Assembly: GCA_938038165.1 (NCBI GenBank)
Contig: CALHRB010000335.1
Location: 1-5,671, forward strand
Reading direction: 5' to 3'
Length of the DNA: 5,671 bases
Origin: Candidatus Kapaibacterium sp.
GTDB lineage: Bacteria > Bacteroidota > Ignavibacteria > Kapaibacteriales > UBA2268
In this document: in pieces, positions 1 to 5,671 of the stretch
Numbering within the stretch: the stretch's first letter is position 1
Layout: each line of letters begins with the position of its first letter
Notes under the pieces: model-generated
Databases searched by the model: none
Seen by the model: only the letters and a program-made list of their open reading frames with translations
What the model was told of the DNA's origin: nothing
Translations under genes and position numbers: made by a program

Positions 1-1
1 T

Positions 2-328
2 GAGATATTTCTTTATAATATTTCAAGAGTAAAAACTTATTTAACTTTTATACTAACTTTAGGAGTTCCAGGACTGCTTTCACTTTATCTGATATTTTCA
101 GAGAAAAGAAAAAGTATTCCCAAAAACATTCTAATACCTCTTGTCACCGGATTCCTTTTTAGTATTTTACTTTGGGTTTATTCATTATTTGCAGCTTATT
201 CTGACGGAAGGCAACTATGGACTTCATATGCATACACAATAATTCTTTCGGTTTATCTGATGCAATATAATTTAAACAACAGACTGCTTAAGGAAACCGA
301 TAATTTAATTGATTCGCAGACAAGCTAA
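2..328 (+). CDS. C-terminal fragment of a polytopic inner-membrane protein (possible glycosyltransferase)
   Basis: The frame is open from the left edge to a TAA stop at 326-328, giving 108 residues with no start codon in view, so the N-terminal part is missing. Three hydrophobic stretches are visible: about residues 12-32, 43-66 and 72-89. They are separated by a short basic loop (SEKRKSIPK) and a short polar loop (YSDGRQ), and a polar tail of about 18 residues rich in N, D, K and Q follows. This is the usual end of a multi-spanning membrane protein. The 'GR..W.SYAY.IILSVYL' segment loosely resembles the 'GRY..P.YP..ILL' end of GT39/GT83-type or DUF2142-like polyprenol-phosphate-sugar glycosyltransferases. 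That is only a resemblance, no catalytic part is present, and an unrelated transporter or polymerase remains possible. It is co-directional with the protease gene, 114 nt upstream of it. I am confident that it is coding and membrane-bound, and not confident of a function. Confidence 0.75.
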   Translation, partial: EIFLYNISRVKTYLTFILTLGVPGLLSLYLIFSEKRKSIPKNILIPLVTGFLFSILLWVYSLFAAYSDGRQLWTSYAYTIILSVYLMQYNLNNRLLKETDNLIDSQTS

Positions 329-330
329 AT

Positions 331-359
331 AAAGGTAACTATAAATAGATTTACTTTTT
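331..359 (+). terminator. Possible weak intrinsic terminator after the membrane-protein gene
   Basis: Just after the upstream stop, AAAGGTAA (331-338) can pair with TTACTTTT (351-358) using one G-U pair. An inner CTA/TAG pairing (339-341 with 346-348) closes a TAAA loop and leaves a 2-nt bulge (AT, 349-350). The right arm runs into a T5 tract (355-359). The position is right for a terminator, but the stem is almost entirely A-T and therefore weak. In such AT-rich DNA it could arise by chance. Confidence 0.3.
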
Positions 360-390
360 CACAACTTGAAATGTGTAATATAATTTGACC

Positions 391-421
391 TTGAATGTTG
401 ATTGATAGAAAGATAGTTTTA
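391..421 (+). promoter_or_regulatory. Tentative Bacteroidota-type promoter for the C25 protease gene
   Basis: TTG at 391-393 is followed after 20 nt by TAGTTTTA at 414-421. This matches seven of eight positions of the Bacteroidota -7 element TAnnTTTG, and the spacing lies within the usual TTG-N17-23-TAnnTTTG range. Transcription would begin around 428, giving a leader of only about 15 nt before the ATG at 443. The match is imperfect and the region is AT-rich, so this is a guess from consensus. An upstream TTTG (384-387) gives less suitable spacing. Confidence 0.25.
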
Positions 422-423
422 GC

Positions 424-442
424 AAAAAAAAACAAGGTAATT
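424..442 (+). promoter_or_regulatory. A-rich leader with weak ribosome binding site
   Basis: A run of nine A (424-432) is followed by AAGG (434-437), five bases before the ATG at 443. AAGG is a weak Shine-Dalgarno core. An A-rich, poorly SD-like leader is typical of Bacteroidota and relatives. This site favours the ATG at 443 over an in-frame ATG at 395, which has no SD-like sequence in front of it and would add 16 residues before an otherwise classical signal peptide. Confidence 0.45.
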
Positions 443-3400
443 ATGAAAATCAAGCATTTGCTCCTTCTTGTGAGTATTCTTTCATCAATAATTATCCCAC
501 AGCAATATCAGATATTGGAATCAAACAACTCGCACATAACTCTTAAGCTCAACTTTAACAATTATGAAATAAAAGATACCACCATTAGTGGTAGACTTTT
601 TAGTTATGTGAAGACAGATAACTTTTCTGCCAGAAATCCCGGTGAACCTTGGCTACCGTTAATTTCTTTAAATCTTGGGATTCCCTCCGAATCAAATCCT
701 AAAATTAAAATCCTAGATGAGCAATCGGATATAATTAATGATAAGTTTATATTACCATTTCCTGAAGAAGATCCGACAATAGATAAAAGTTTTATAGACA
801 AATTTGATGAAATAATTTATTCCAGGAATGATTATTTTCCATCTTCACACGCCGAATTTATAAATGACTATACTTTCCGCTTCATTCATGTAAAAGTTTT
901 GGGCATCTCACCAATTTTATTTAATCCTGTTACTAAGAAAATCAAGTATACAACTTCTTTAACAATTAAAATAGAATACAATCATTCTGAAAATAAAAAT
1001 CAGCCAACAATAACAGACCCGATGACAGAGGACTTTGTAAATACTATGTTGATAAATTCAGAGTATGCTAAATTATGGCTAAATAAGTATAATTCTACAG
1101 AAAGTGTATTGTCTGATTATTGGTATCAACCCACTTTAAACTACTTCAAAATTTACTTCAAAAAAAAAGGACTTTATAGAATTACATTCGAGGAACTTGT
1201 AAATAGTGGTGTACCCATTACTCAAGGTGTTGAAGTTTCAAAATTAGCTTTATACGGTCAAGGAAATATTATTCCGATTGATGTTGAAGATGGTGGTGAT
1301 GGAATTTTTAATTCAGGCGACTATTTTCAGTTCGTGGGATTCGAAGCACCAGCTTCACCTTTTAGCAATTTGAATATTTATAATAATTCAAATGTTTATT
1401 GGTTTACTTATGAAAGTTCTATTGATACTGGAAAGTATAGAATTATTGACGGCGATCCTAGACCTCCAAACTTTTTTGCCTTTACACTTGACTCATATCT
1501 GGAGAAAGTGAGATATGAAGAGGATAAAATATTTGATAGATATGGATTGGCAGGTAATGGCAATAGAGATTTTTGGAGTTGGGGCAAAGTAACAGCTAGA
1601 GACCGAGCACCTGAAATTGGTTTTGAGACCTATTTTGAGCCTTTCTACAAACATTGGTCAGATTCTCCGTATGTTTATTTAAATGTTAATCTTCACGGTA
1701 TAAATAATAATATGTACTGCTCGACACATAGAGCTAAAATTTTTCTAACCGATCAATTTATCAGTGAAATATTATGGAATGGACAAAGTGAATTAAATTT
1801 TTCAACACGTTTTTACTACGGACAGGATAGTATTAGTATTTATCCAACTGGTAACCGTTTCCAGGTTAAAGTTTATGGCGATGCTTGTACTAATATTAAT
1901 GATGATGAGATTAGAGTTAACTGGTTTGAATTCCTCTATTGGAGATCTTTAAGAGTTGATTCGAACTATTTTAATTTTACAACCCCACCTAACCGTTTTG
2001 GTATTGCAAGAATATGGTTAAGTGGCTGGCAAAGTGATAATGCTAAGATTTATGTCCCATCTAAGTCCAAATTAATTGTAAACCCTGAATTTTACGAACC
2101 TTTCAACTCAATAAGATATCTTGATACAGTAATTACTCGAACAGAATATTTTGTAGCTTCAAATAATATATATCTAACTGTTGATTCTATCAGAGCAGAT
2201 GTTTCTAAATCTGATTTGCGAAGTGTGTCTAATGAGGCTGATTATATCATAATAACTCATTCAAAATTCAGGAACATCGCAGAACAATTAAAGAATTTTA
2301 GAGAGACAAACTTTCCTGATACAACAATTCCTAATCCAAGGGTTATGATTGTCGATGTTCAGGATATTTATGATGAGTTTAGCGCCGGATTGCTTGATCC
2401 TTATGCAATAAAACACTTTATCTCATATGCCTTCTCAAATTATGTAAGTCCTTCACCTTCATATGTCGTCTTGATAGGGGATATGAGTTATGATTATAGA
2501 AAGATATTTCCAAACAGTCGAGAAAATTTTATCCCCTCTATTCCCTATTGGACTTACAATTATGGTCTTGCAGCAAGTGATAATATGTTTGTTGCGGTTG
2601 CTGGCTCAGATGTGGTTCCGGATTTAGCAATTGGTAGAATATCTATTGAAGAAATTTCAGAGGGTGAAATAATTTTGAATAAATTGTTCAATTATCCTGC
2701 TGATGAATCAAAAGAGTGGAAGCAAAGAGCTTTATTATTCGCTTCTGGATTGAGTGAAACTGATGAAAACAATTTTGGATTCAATGATGCTTCATTGTTA
2801 TTAGACGATAATTTTATTTCACCTAAAGGATTTACCTCTAAAAAAATCTTTCGATATCCTACCAAACCCAGACATTTTCCTTTTCAGGGTAACACTGCTG
2901 AACTCAGAGGCGCCATCAACCAAGGCGGAGTAATTGTAAATTATTACGGACATGGTGGAGGTTATCAATGGGATATGATGTTCTTAAATGATGATATTTA
3001 TGAACTTCAGAATGGAAATAAACTCCCATTTATTGTGAGTGTAACTTGTTACACTGCTCACTTTGATAATCAGGATGTTTTCGGAGAACAGTTTATTAAA
3101 GTTCCTGGTAAAGGTGCAATTGGTTTTTTTGGAAGCTCTGGATTGACCTACTGGGGTCCGGGCAAAGAAATAAATGAAAAAATTTTTTCTAAGATTTTTA
3201 TCGAAAAAAATTTCATTGTTGGTAAAGCGATATTAAAGGCTAAGCAAAGTGTACCAACCACAGGATTCTATGAATCTCAAATTGCACTGCAGTCTTTATT
3301 GGGAGAACCATTATTAAAGCTTGCAATTCCTGAACATCCAGATTTTTCCGTTAAAAGCAATTCGATTACCGTTTCAAAAGAGAATCCTCTTGTTAACGAT

Positions 3401-5671
3401 ACATTAATTGTATCTCTTGCTCTTCAGAATCTTGGATCAAAATATAATTCTGATTCTCTAATTGTCGAGTTATTCGCTTCCTCAGTGGATACCGTTTACA
3501 GAATAGATTCAACTAAGATCACAAATTTTGCTGTAGCGGACACAATAAGATTTATCTGGATCCCTAATCTTAGTGGATTATATAACCTGAGGGTGGAGGT
3601 AAATGTTAAGAATCCAATTCCGGAAATGGATGTGTCAGATAACATTGCTTCAAATTCTTTTGTGATTTTCAATATCGGAGAACCCAATGTAATAAAACCG
3701 ATTGATGGTTTTGTTTCATCTGCTTCCAACATTAAGTTTTATTTAGCAGATATTGGTGAACAAATTGGTTTGGATATAAGATATGAAATTGAAATTGATA
3801 CAACTTCTTATTTTACTAATCCCATTCAATCAACTGGTTTGATAAGTCCGACTGAGGGCCTAGCTATATGGACATCACCTCAGCTGCCTTCGGGTTATTA
3901 TTTCTGGAGAGCAAGAACTTTTGATGGACAGAATTATAGCCCGTGGTCTAAACCAAGAAAATTTTCAATCTTAAATCAGACCCTCAATGGTTACTATATT
4001 AGCGGTAAACACCTTAAGAATGTTGAAAATTACAATCTATTATTAAATCAATCCGGAAGTGGTGTTGTATTGAATACTGAAATTCAACCTCCAAGACCTG
4101 CTAATAATACTTTGCTCAAAAGTTTTGTCATTAATCCAGCGCTTCCTGACTCCATTAAATTAAATACTATTACAACTGACGGCACTTATATTTATGTTGC
4201 AACCAACTGGTATTTTGCAATAGGTAACAATCCATATAAATATTCCAGAATTTATAAAATAGGGACAGGAAATAATGGAACTGTAGAAGGAGAATTTTAT
4301 GGACCTTTTTCAGATTTCTTTGGACGAATTGATCTGCAAATTTTTTATCATTCTGATGGAAATATTTATGTCGCAACAGGCGATCCACATTATCTGAAAA
4401 GAATTAATACCATAACCGAGGAAATAGACTCTGTTTTTATACCTGATGGTCTTTTAGAGAGAGAATCTGCTATGGTTGATAGTGGGGCATTTCTTGTAAA
4501 TTCTGACGGTACTTATATTTATAATATTACGGTAAAAGATTCCAACGGGTCTAATAAATATGTATTAAGAAAATTTGATCCCTCTAACAATTGGAATAAA
4601 GTCGGTAATGATATAATACTTTCAGGAAATTCCTATTTATCGTTATCTGGGTTCTTTATTTATGAAGATTATATTTATCTCCTTGAATCCTTTGATGCGA
4701 ACTATATAAGGAAAAATAAATTAAGCACTGGAGAGTTTGTTGAGGAGTGGCTTTTATATACTCCAATGCAAGGTTATTATAGTATTTGTTACGATTGGCA
4801 GAATAATGTGATTTATGCCGGAACATTCCGTGCAGGATTTCCTGTGAAGTTATCTAGATTTATGGGAACTTTTACTGATGCTAATGGTTATTTATCCTCT
4901 GATTGGGTAGGACCAGCCAAAAAATGGAACTTTCTCAAAATCGAAATTGAAAATCCAAGTCCAACAGCTTCATGTAAAATTAATTTATATGGACTTAATA
5001 GGATTACACGCTTAGTTGATACATTATTTCAGGACATCTCACCCAATTTTTCTTTAGATAGTATTAATTCTGAGATATACCCGCTGCTTAAAACATCCAT
5101 TTCATTAAGTGATTCTTCCTTAGGTTCTGTTAATCAGATTGCTATTAACAGTATAAATTTTGATTTCATCAGCTATCCTGAGGTTTTTGTTTCAAAAAAT
5201 AGTTTCTCAATTGAACCCGATAGTGTTTTGCAAGGTCTTAATACAACTCTAAAAGTAAAAGTGTATAACGCAGGATTATCACAGGCGGATAGCCTAACAG
5301 TTAAAATTTATTTGAATAATGCTGATTCAGTCTTTACAACTTTTAATTTTTCTTTGCCTAATGACACAGCGATCATTTCAAGTTATAGTTTTAATACTAG
5401 CCCCCTTATCTTTCAAAATTCTTTAAGAGCAATAATCGAACCTAATGAGAGAGAATTTTTCTCTTTTAATAATCAAATAGATAAATCCTTCTTCGTCTCT
5501 CGTGATTCAATTTCCCCTAGGTTTATGATTACTTTTGATGGCAGAGAAATTCTTGATGGTGATATAATTTCTTCAGAACCTGTTGTTTATATTTCTTTGG
5601 AAGATAATAGTCCTTTACCACTTGATACTACTATGTTTACAATTGTTCACAACAATATTCCGTTGAGATTT
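443..5671 (+). CDS. Secreted C25-family (gingipain/PorU-like) cysteine peptidase with multidomain beta-rich tail, 3'-truncated by window
   Basis: This frame covers 1743 codons with no stop and runs off the right edge. The start at 443 gives MKIKH followed by a hydrophobic stretch (LLLLVSILSSIII), a Sec signal peptide of about 19-21 residues without a clear AxA site. Residues 66-73 (PGEPWLPL) match the conserved gingipain propeptide motif. Residues 243-299 carry the 'GLYRITFEEL...DGIFNSGDYFQFVGF' pattern common to C25 proteins. A beta-sandwich follows (about 345-505, ending NWFEFLYWR). The C25 catalytic domain spans about 600-960 and keeps both the His (837, GHGG) and the Cys (869, TCYTAHFD). 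Family members cleave after Arg or Lys (gingipains) or act as the type IX secretion sortase (PorU). The specificity here cannot be read from sequence. PorU is about 1,150 residues, so this longer protein is more likely a cell-surface or secreted protease than the sortase itself. Only five cysteines occur. The family is confident; the substrate and the C-terminus are unknown. Confidence 0.93.
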   Translation, partial: MKIKHLLLLVSILSSIIIPQQYQILESNNSHITLKLNFNNYEIKDTTISGRLFSYVKTDNFSARNPGEPWLPLISLNLGIPSESNPKIKILDEQSDIINDKFILPFPEEDPTIDKSFIDKFDEIIYSRNDYFPSSHAEFINDYTFRFIHVKVLGISPILFNPVTKKIKYTTSLTIKIEYNHSENKNQPTITDPMTEDFVNTMLINSEYAKLWLNKYNSTESVLSDYWYQPTLNYFKIYFKKKGLYRITFEELVNSGVPITQGVEVSKLALYGQGNIIPIDVEDGGDGIFNSGDYFQFVGFEAPASPFSNLNIYNNSNVYWFTYESSIDTGKYRIIDGDPRPPNFFAFTLDSYLEKVRYEEDKIFDRYGLAGNGNRDFWSWGKVTARDRAPEIGFETYFEPFYKHWSDSPYVYLNVNLHGINNNMYCSTHRAKIFLTDQFISEILWNGQSELNFSTRFYYGQDSISIYPTGNRFQVKVYGDACTNINDDEIRVNWFEFLYWRSLRVDSNYFNFTTPPNRFGIARIWLSGWQSDNAKIYVPSKSKLIVNPEFYEPFNSIRYLDTVITRTEYFVASNNIYLTVDSIRADVSKSDLRSVSNEADYIIITHSKFRNIAEQLKNFRETNFPDTTIPNPRVMIVDVQDIYDEFSAGLLDPYAIKHFISYAFSNYVSPSPSYVVLIGDMSYDYRKIFPNSRENFIPSIPYWTYNYGLAASDNMFVAVAGSDVVPDLAIGRISIEEISEGEIILNKLFNYPADESKEWKQRALLFASGLSETDENNFGFNDASLLLDDNFISPKGFTSKKIFRYPTKPRHFPFQGNTAELRGAINQGGVIVNYYGHGGGYQWDMMFLNDDIYELQNGNKLPFIVSVTCYTAHFDNQDVFGEQFIKVPGKGAIGFFGSSGLTYWGPGKEINEKIFSKIFIEKNFIVGKAILKAKQSVPTTGFYESQIALQSLLGEPLLKLAIPEHPDFSVKSNSITVSKENPLVNDTLIVSLALQNLGSKYNSDSLIVELFASSVDTVYRIDSTKITNFAVADTIRFIWIPNLSGLYNLRVEVNVKNPIPEMDVSDNIASNSFVIFNIGEPNVIKPIDGFVSSASNIKFYLADIGEQIGLDIRYEIEIDTTSYFTNPIQSTGLISPTEGLAIWTSPQLPSGYYFWRARTFDGQNYSPWSKPRKFSILNQTLNGYYISGKHLKNVENYNLLLNQSGSGVVLNTEIQPPRPANNTLLKSFVINPALPDSIKLNTITTDGTYIYVATNWYFAIGNNPYKYSRIYKIGTGNNGTVEGEFYGPFSDFFGRIDLQIFYHSDGNIYVATGDPHYLKRINTITEEIDSVFIPDGLLERESAMVDSGAFLVNSDGTYIYNITVKDSNGSNKYVLRKFDPSNNWNKVGNDIILSGNSYLSLSGFFIYEDYIYLLESFDANYIRKNKLSTGEFVEEWLLYTPMQGYYSICYDWQNNVIYAGTFRAGFPVKLSRFMGTFTDANGYLSSDWVGPAKKWNFLKIEIENPSPTASCKINLYGLNRITRLVDTLFQDISPNFSLDSINSEIYPLLKTSISLSDSSLGSVNQIAINSINFDFISYPEVFVSKNSFSIEPDSVLQGLNTTLKVKVYNAGLSQADSLTVKIYLNNADSVFTTFNFSLPNDTAIISSYSFNTSPLIFQNSLRAIIEPNEREFFSFNNQIDKSFFVSRDSISPRFMITFDGREILDGDIISSEPVVYISLEDNSPLPLDTTMFTIVHNNIPLRF
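2240..3322 (+). other. Peptidase C25 catalytic domain (residues ~600-960)
   Basis: The domain opens with a hydrophobic beta strand (DYIIITH, 600-606), as in gingipains. 'YVVLIGD' (674-680) matches the family's 'vLlvGD' strand, and 'SDNMF...VPDLAIGRIS' (712-734) matches the 'sDn.y....D..Pdl.iGRi' segment. The proposed catalytic histidine is His837 in YYGHGGG and the nucleophile is Cys869 in SVTCYTAHFD. Their separation of 32 residues is close to that in Arg-gingipain and PorU. 'GAIGFFGSSGLTYW' (892-904) and the closing 'LLGEPLLKL' (952-960) are also typical of the fold's end. All expected blocks are present in order, so I read the enzyme as catalytically competent. That is inferred from motifs alone. 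Confidence 0.88.
3341..3676 (+). other. First CARDB-like Ig domain (residues ~967-1078)
   Basis: Immediately after the catalytic domain, the segment 'PDF.V....ITVSKENPLVNDTLIVSLALQNLGS' begins a CARDB-type beta-sandwich. It continues through an 'F.W.P.LSGLYNLRVEV' strand and ends 'MDVSDNIASNSFVIF'. The 'N.G' turn, the aromatic 'W.P' strand and the 'E.D.sDN.a' ending are hallmarks of this family. Such domains usually act as spacers or adhesion modules on secreted proteins, and in gingipains an Ig-like module likewise follows the catalytic domain. The role here is inferred from the family only. Confidence 0.6.
3680..3973 (+). other. Fibronectin-III-like domain (residues ~1080-1177)
   Basis: This segment starts 'EPNVIKPIDGFVSSASNIKF' and carries a central 'IRYEIEIDTTSYF' strand. 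It ends with 'LPSGYYFWRARTFDGQNYSPWSKPRKFSI'. The 'YyWRaR..DG...S.WS..r.F.i' ending is a well-known signature of Fn3-like repeats in Bacteroidota and Ignavibacteria surface proteins. It probably acts as a spacer or carbohydrate/protein-binding module. No enzymatic residues are apparent. Confidence 0.6.
4142..4873 (+). other. Probable beta-propeller segment (residues ~1234-1477)
   Basis: Five similar strands recur: TTDGTYIYVAT (from 1244), HSDGNIYVATG (1303), NSDGTYIYNIT (1353), YEDYIYLLES (1407) and WQNNVIYAGTF (1452). The turn residues lie about 46-59 residues apart. Each is preceded or followed by strands of the type 'K.RIYKI', 'YLKRINT', 'YVLRKFDP' and 'KLSRFMGTF'. This periodicity fits a blade-type beta-propeller like those reporting 'path/variable' values in secreted proteins. 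I cannot assign a propeller family or the exact blade number. The repeats are divergent at the DNA level. Confidence 0.5.
5180..5497 (+). other. Second CARDB-like Ig domain (residues ~1580-1685)
   Basis: The segment begins 'EVFVSKNSFSIEPDSVLQGLNTTLKVKVYNAG' and ends 'RAIIEPNEREFFSFNNQIDKSFFV'. It repeats the layout of the first CARDB-like domain: 'vs...i....p..g....l.v.v.N.G....dsl.v.i', and a final 'i.P..e..e...fNN'. It is more likely an old intragenic duplication or a re-used spacer module than a recent copy, because little identity remains between the two. Its role is structural by inference. Confidence 0.6.
5504..5671 (+). other. Start of a C-terminal beta module ('DG.EI.DGD ... DNSPLP'), cut by window end
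   Basis: Residues 1688-1743 read 'DSISPRFMITFDGREILDGDIISSEPVVYISLEDNSPLPLDTTMF'. The pattern 'D...P...it.DG.ei.dGD.is..P.i.i.l.DnS.lp..d' is, to my recollection, common near the C-termini of large secreted C25-type proteins in Ignavibacteria and relatives. There it precedes a FlgD-like Ig or type IX sorting domain. The latter part would lie beyond position 5671 and is not seen. Confidence 0.45.

Noticed and set aside
366..387. TTGAAA ... TATAATTTG as a sigma-70-like promoter
   Set aside because: TTGAAA (366-371) and the TATAAT (379-384) are only 7 nt apart, too close for a sigma-70 promoter. TTTG at 384-387 is also offset from a proper TAnnTTTG match.
329..442. Small RNA, tRNA, riboswitch or hidden small gene in the intergenic gap
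   Set aside because: Only a weak AT hairpin is visible. There is no cloverleaf, conserved aptamer-like core or ORF with a ribosome site.
604..801. Minus-strand open frame of 65 codons
   Set aside because: It lies wholly inside the protease pro-region coding sequence, has no recognisable domain, and its composition is explained as the complement of the + strand codons.
3496..3732. Minus-strand open frame of 78 codons
   Set aside because: It is antisense to the first CARDB-like and Fn3-like segments. It has no family resemblance and is a shadow of the real frame.
4170..4388. Plus-strand alternative-frame open reading frame of 72 codons, rich in F, H, L and Y
   Set aside because: It overlaps the propeller-like segment out of frame. 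Its odd residue mix is typical of out-of-frame AT-rich coding, with no ribosome site or domain.
3341..5497. Possible direct DNA repeats from the two CARDB-like domains
   Set aside because: The similarity is at the level of fold and a few motif residues. I see no long nucleotide identity, so I do not call a repeat element.

Overview
The window is AT-rich, at roughly one third G+C by eye. It holds the 3' end of one gene, a 114-nt gap, and then one very large reading frame on the + strand that runs off the right edge. The large frame encodes a secreted gingipain-type (peptidase family C25) cysteine protease with a long tail of beta-rich domains. Such proteins, the A-rich leader and the weak Shine-Dalgarno site fit the Bacteroidota/Ignavibacteriota/Chlorobi group. 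Ignavibacteria-like lineages are my best guess. This placement is inferred from protein style and base composition, not from a marker gene.

Layout: (1) Positions 2-328 are the last 108 codons of a polytopic membrane protein, possibly a lipid-linked-sugar glycosyltransferase. (2) Positions 329-442 hold a weak hairpin/U-tract that may be a terminator, a tentative Bacteroidota-style promoter, an A9 run and a weak ribosome binding site. (3) From 443 to the window end (5671) there is one uninterrupted frame of 1743 codons with no stop. I translated it by hand throughout and saw no frameshift.

The large protein reads, in order: signal peptide; gingipain/PorU-like N-terminal pro-region and beta-sandwich (to about residue 590); C25 catalytic domain (about 600-960) with an apparently intact His837/Cys869 dyad; a CARDB-like Ig domain; a fibronectin-III-like domain; a probable beta-propeller segment with five recurring strands about 50 residues apart; a second CARDB-like domain; and the beginning of a conserved 'DG.EI.DGD' beta module. 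The C-terminus, where a type IX secretion sorting domain or FlgD-like Ig domain would be expected, lies outside the window. There are no RNA genes, mobile elements, CRISPR arrays or convincing minus-strand genes.

The two genes are co-directional, but nothing shows a functional link between them. The window is best read as an ordinary part of an envelope/secretion-rich genome. Its notable content is the unusual tail architecture of the protease.
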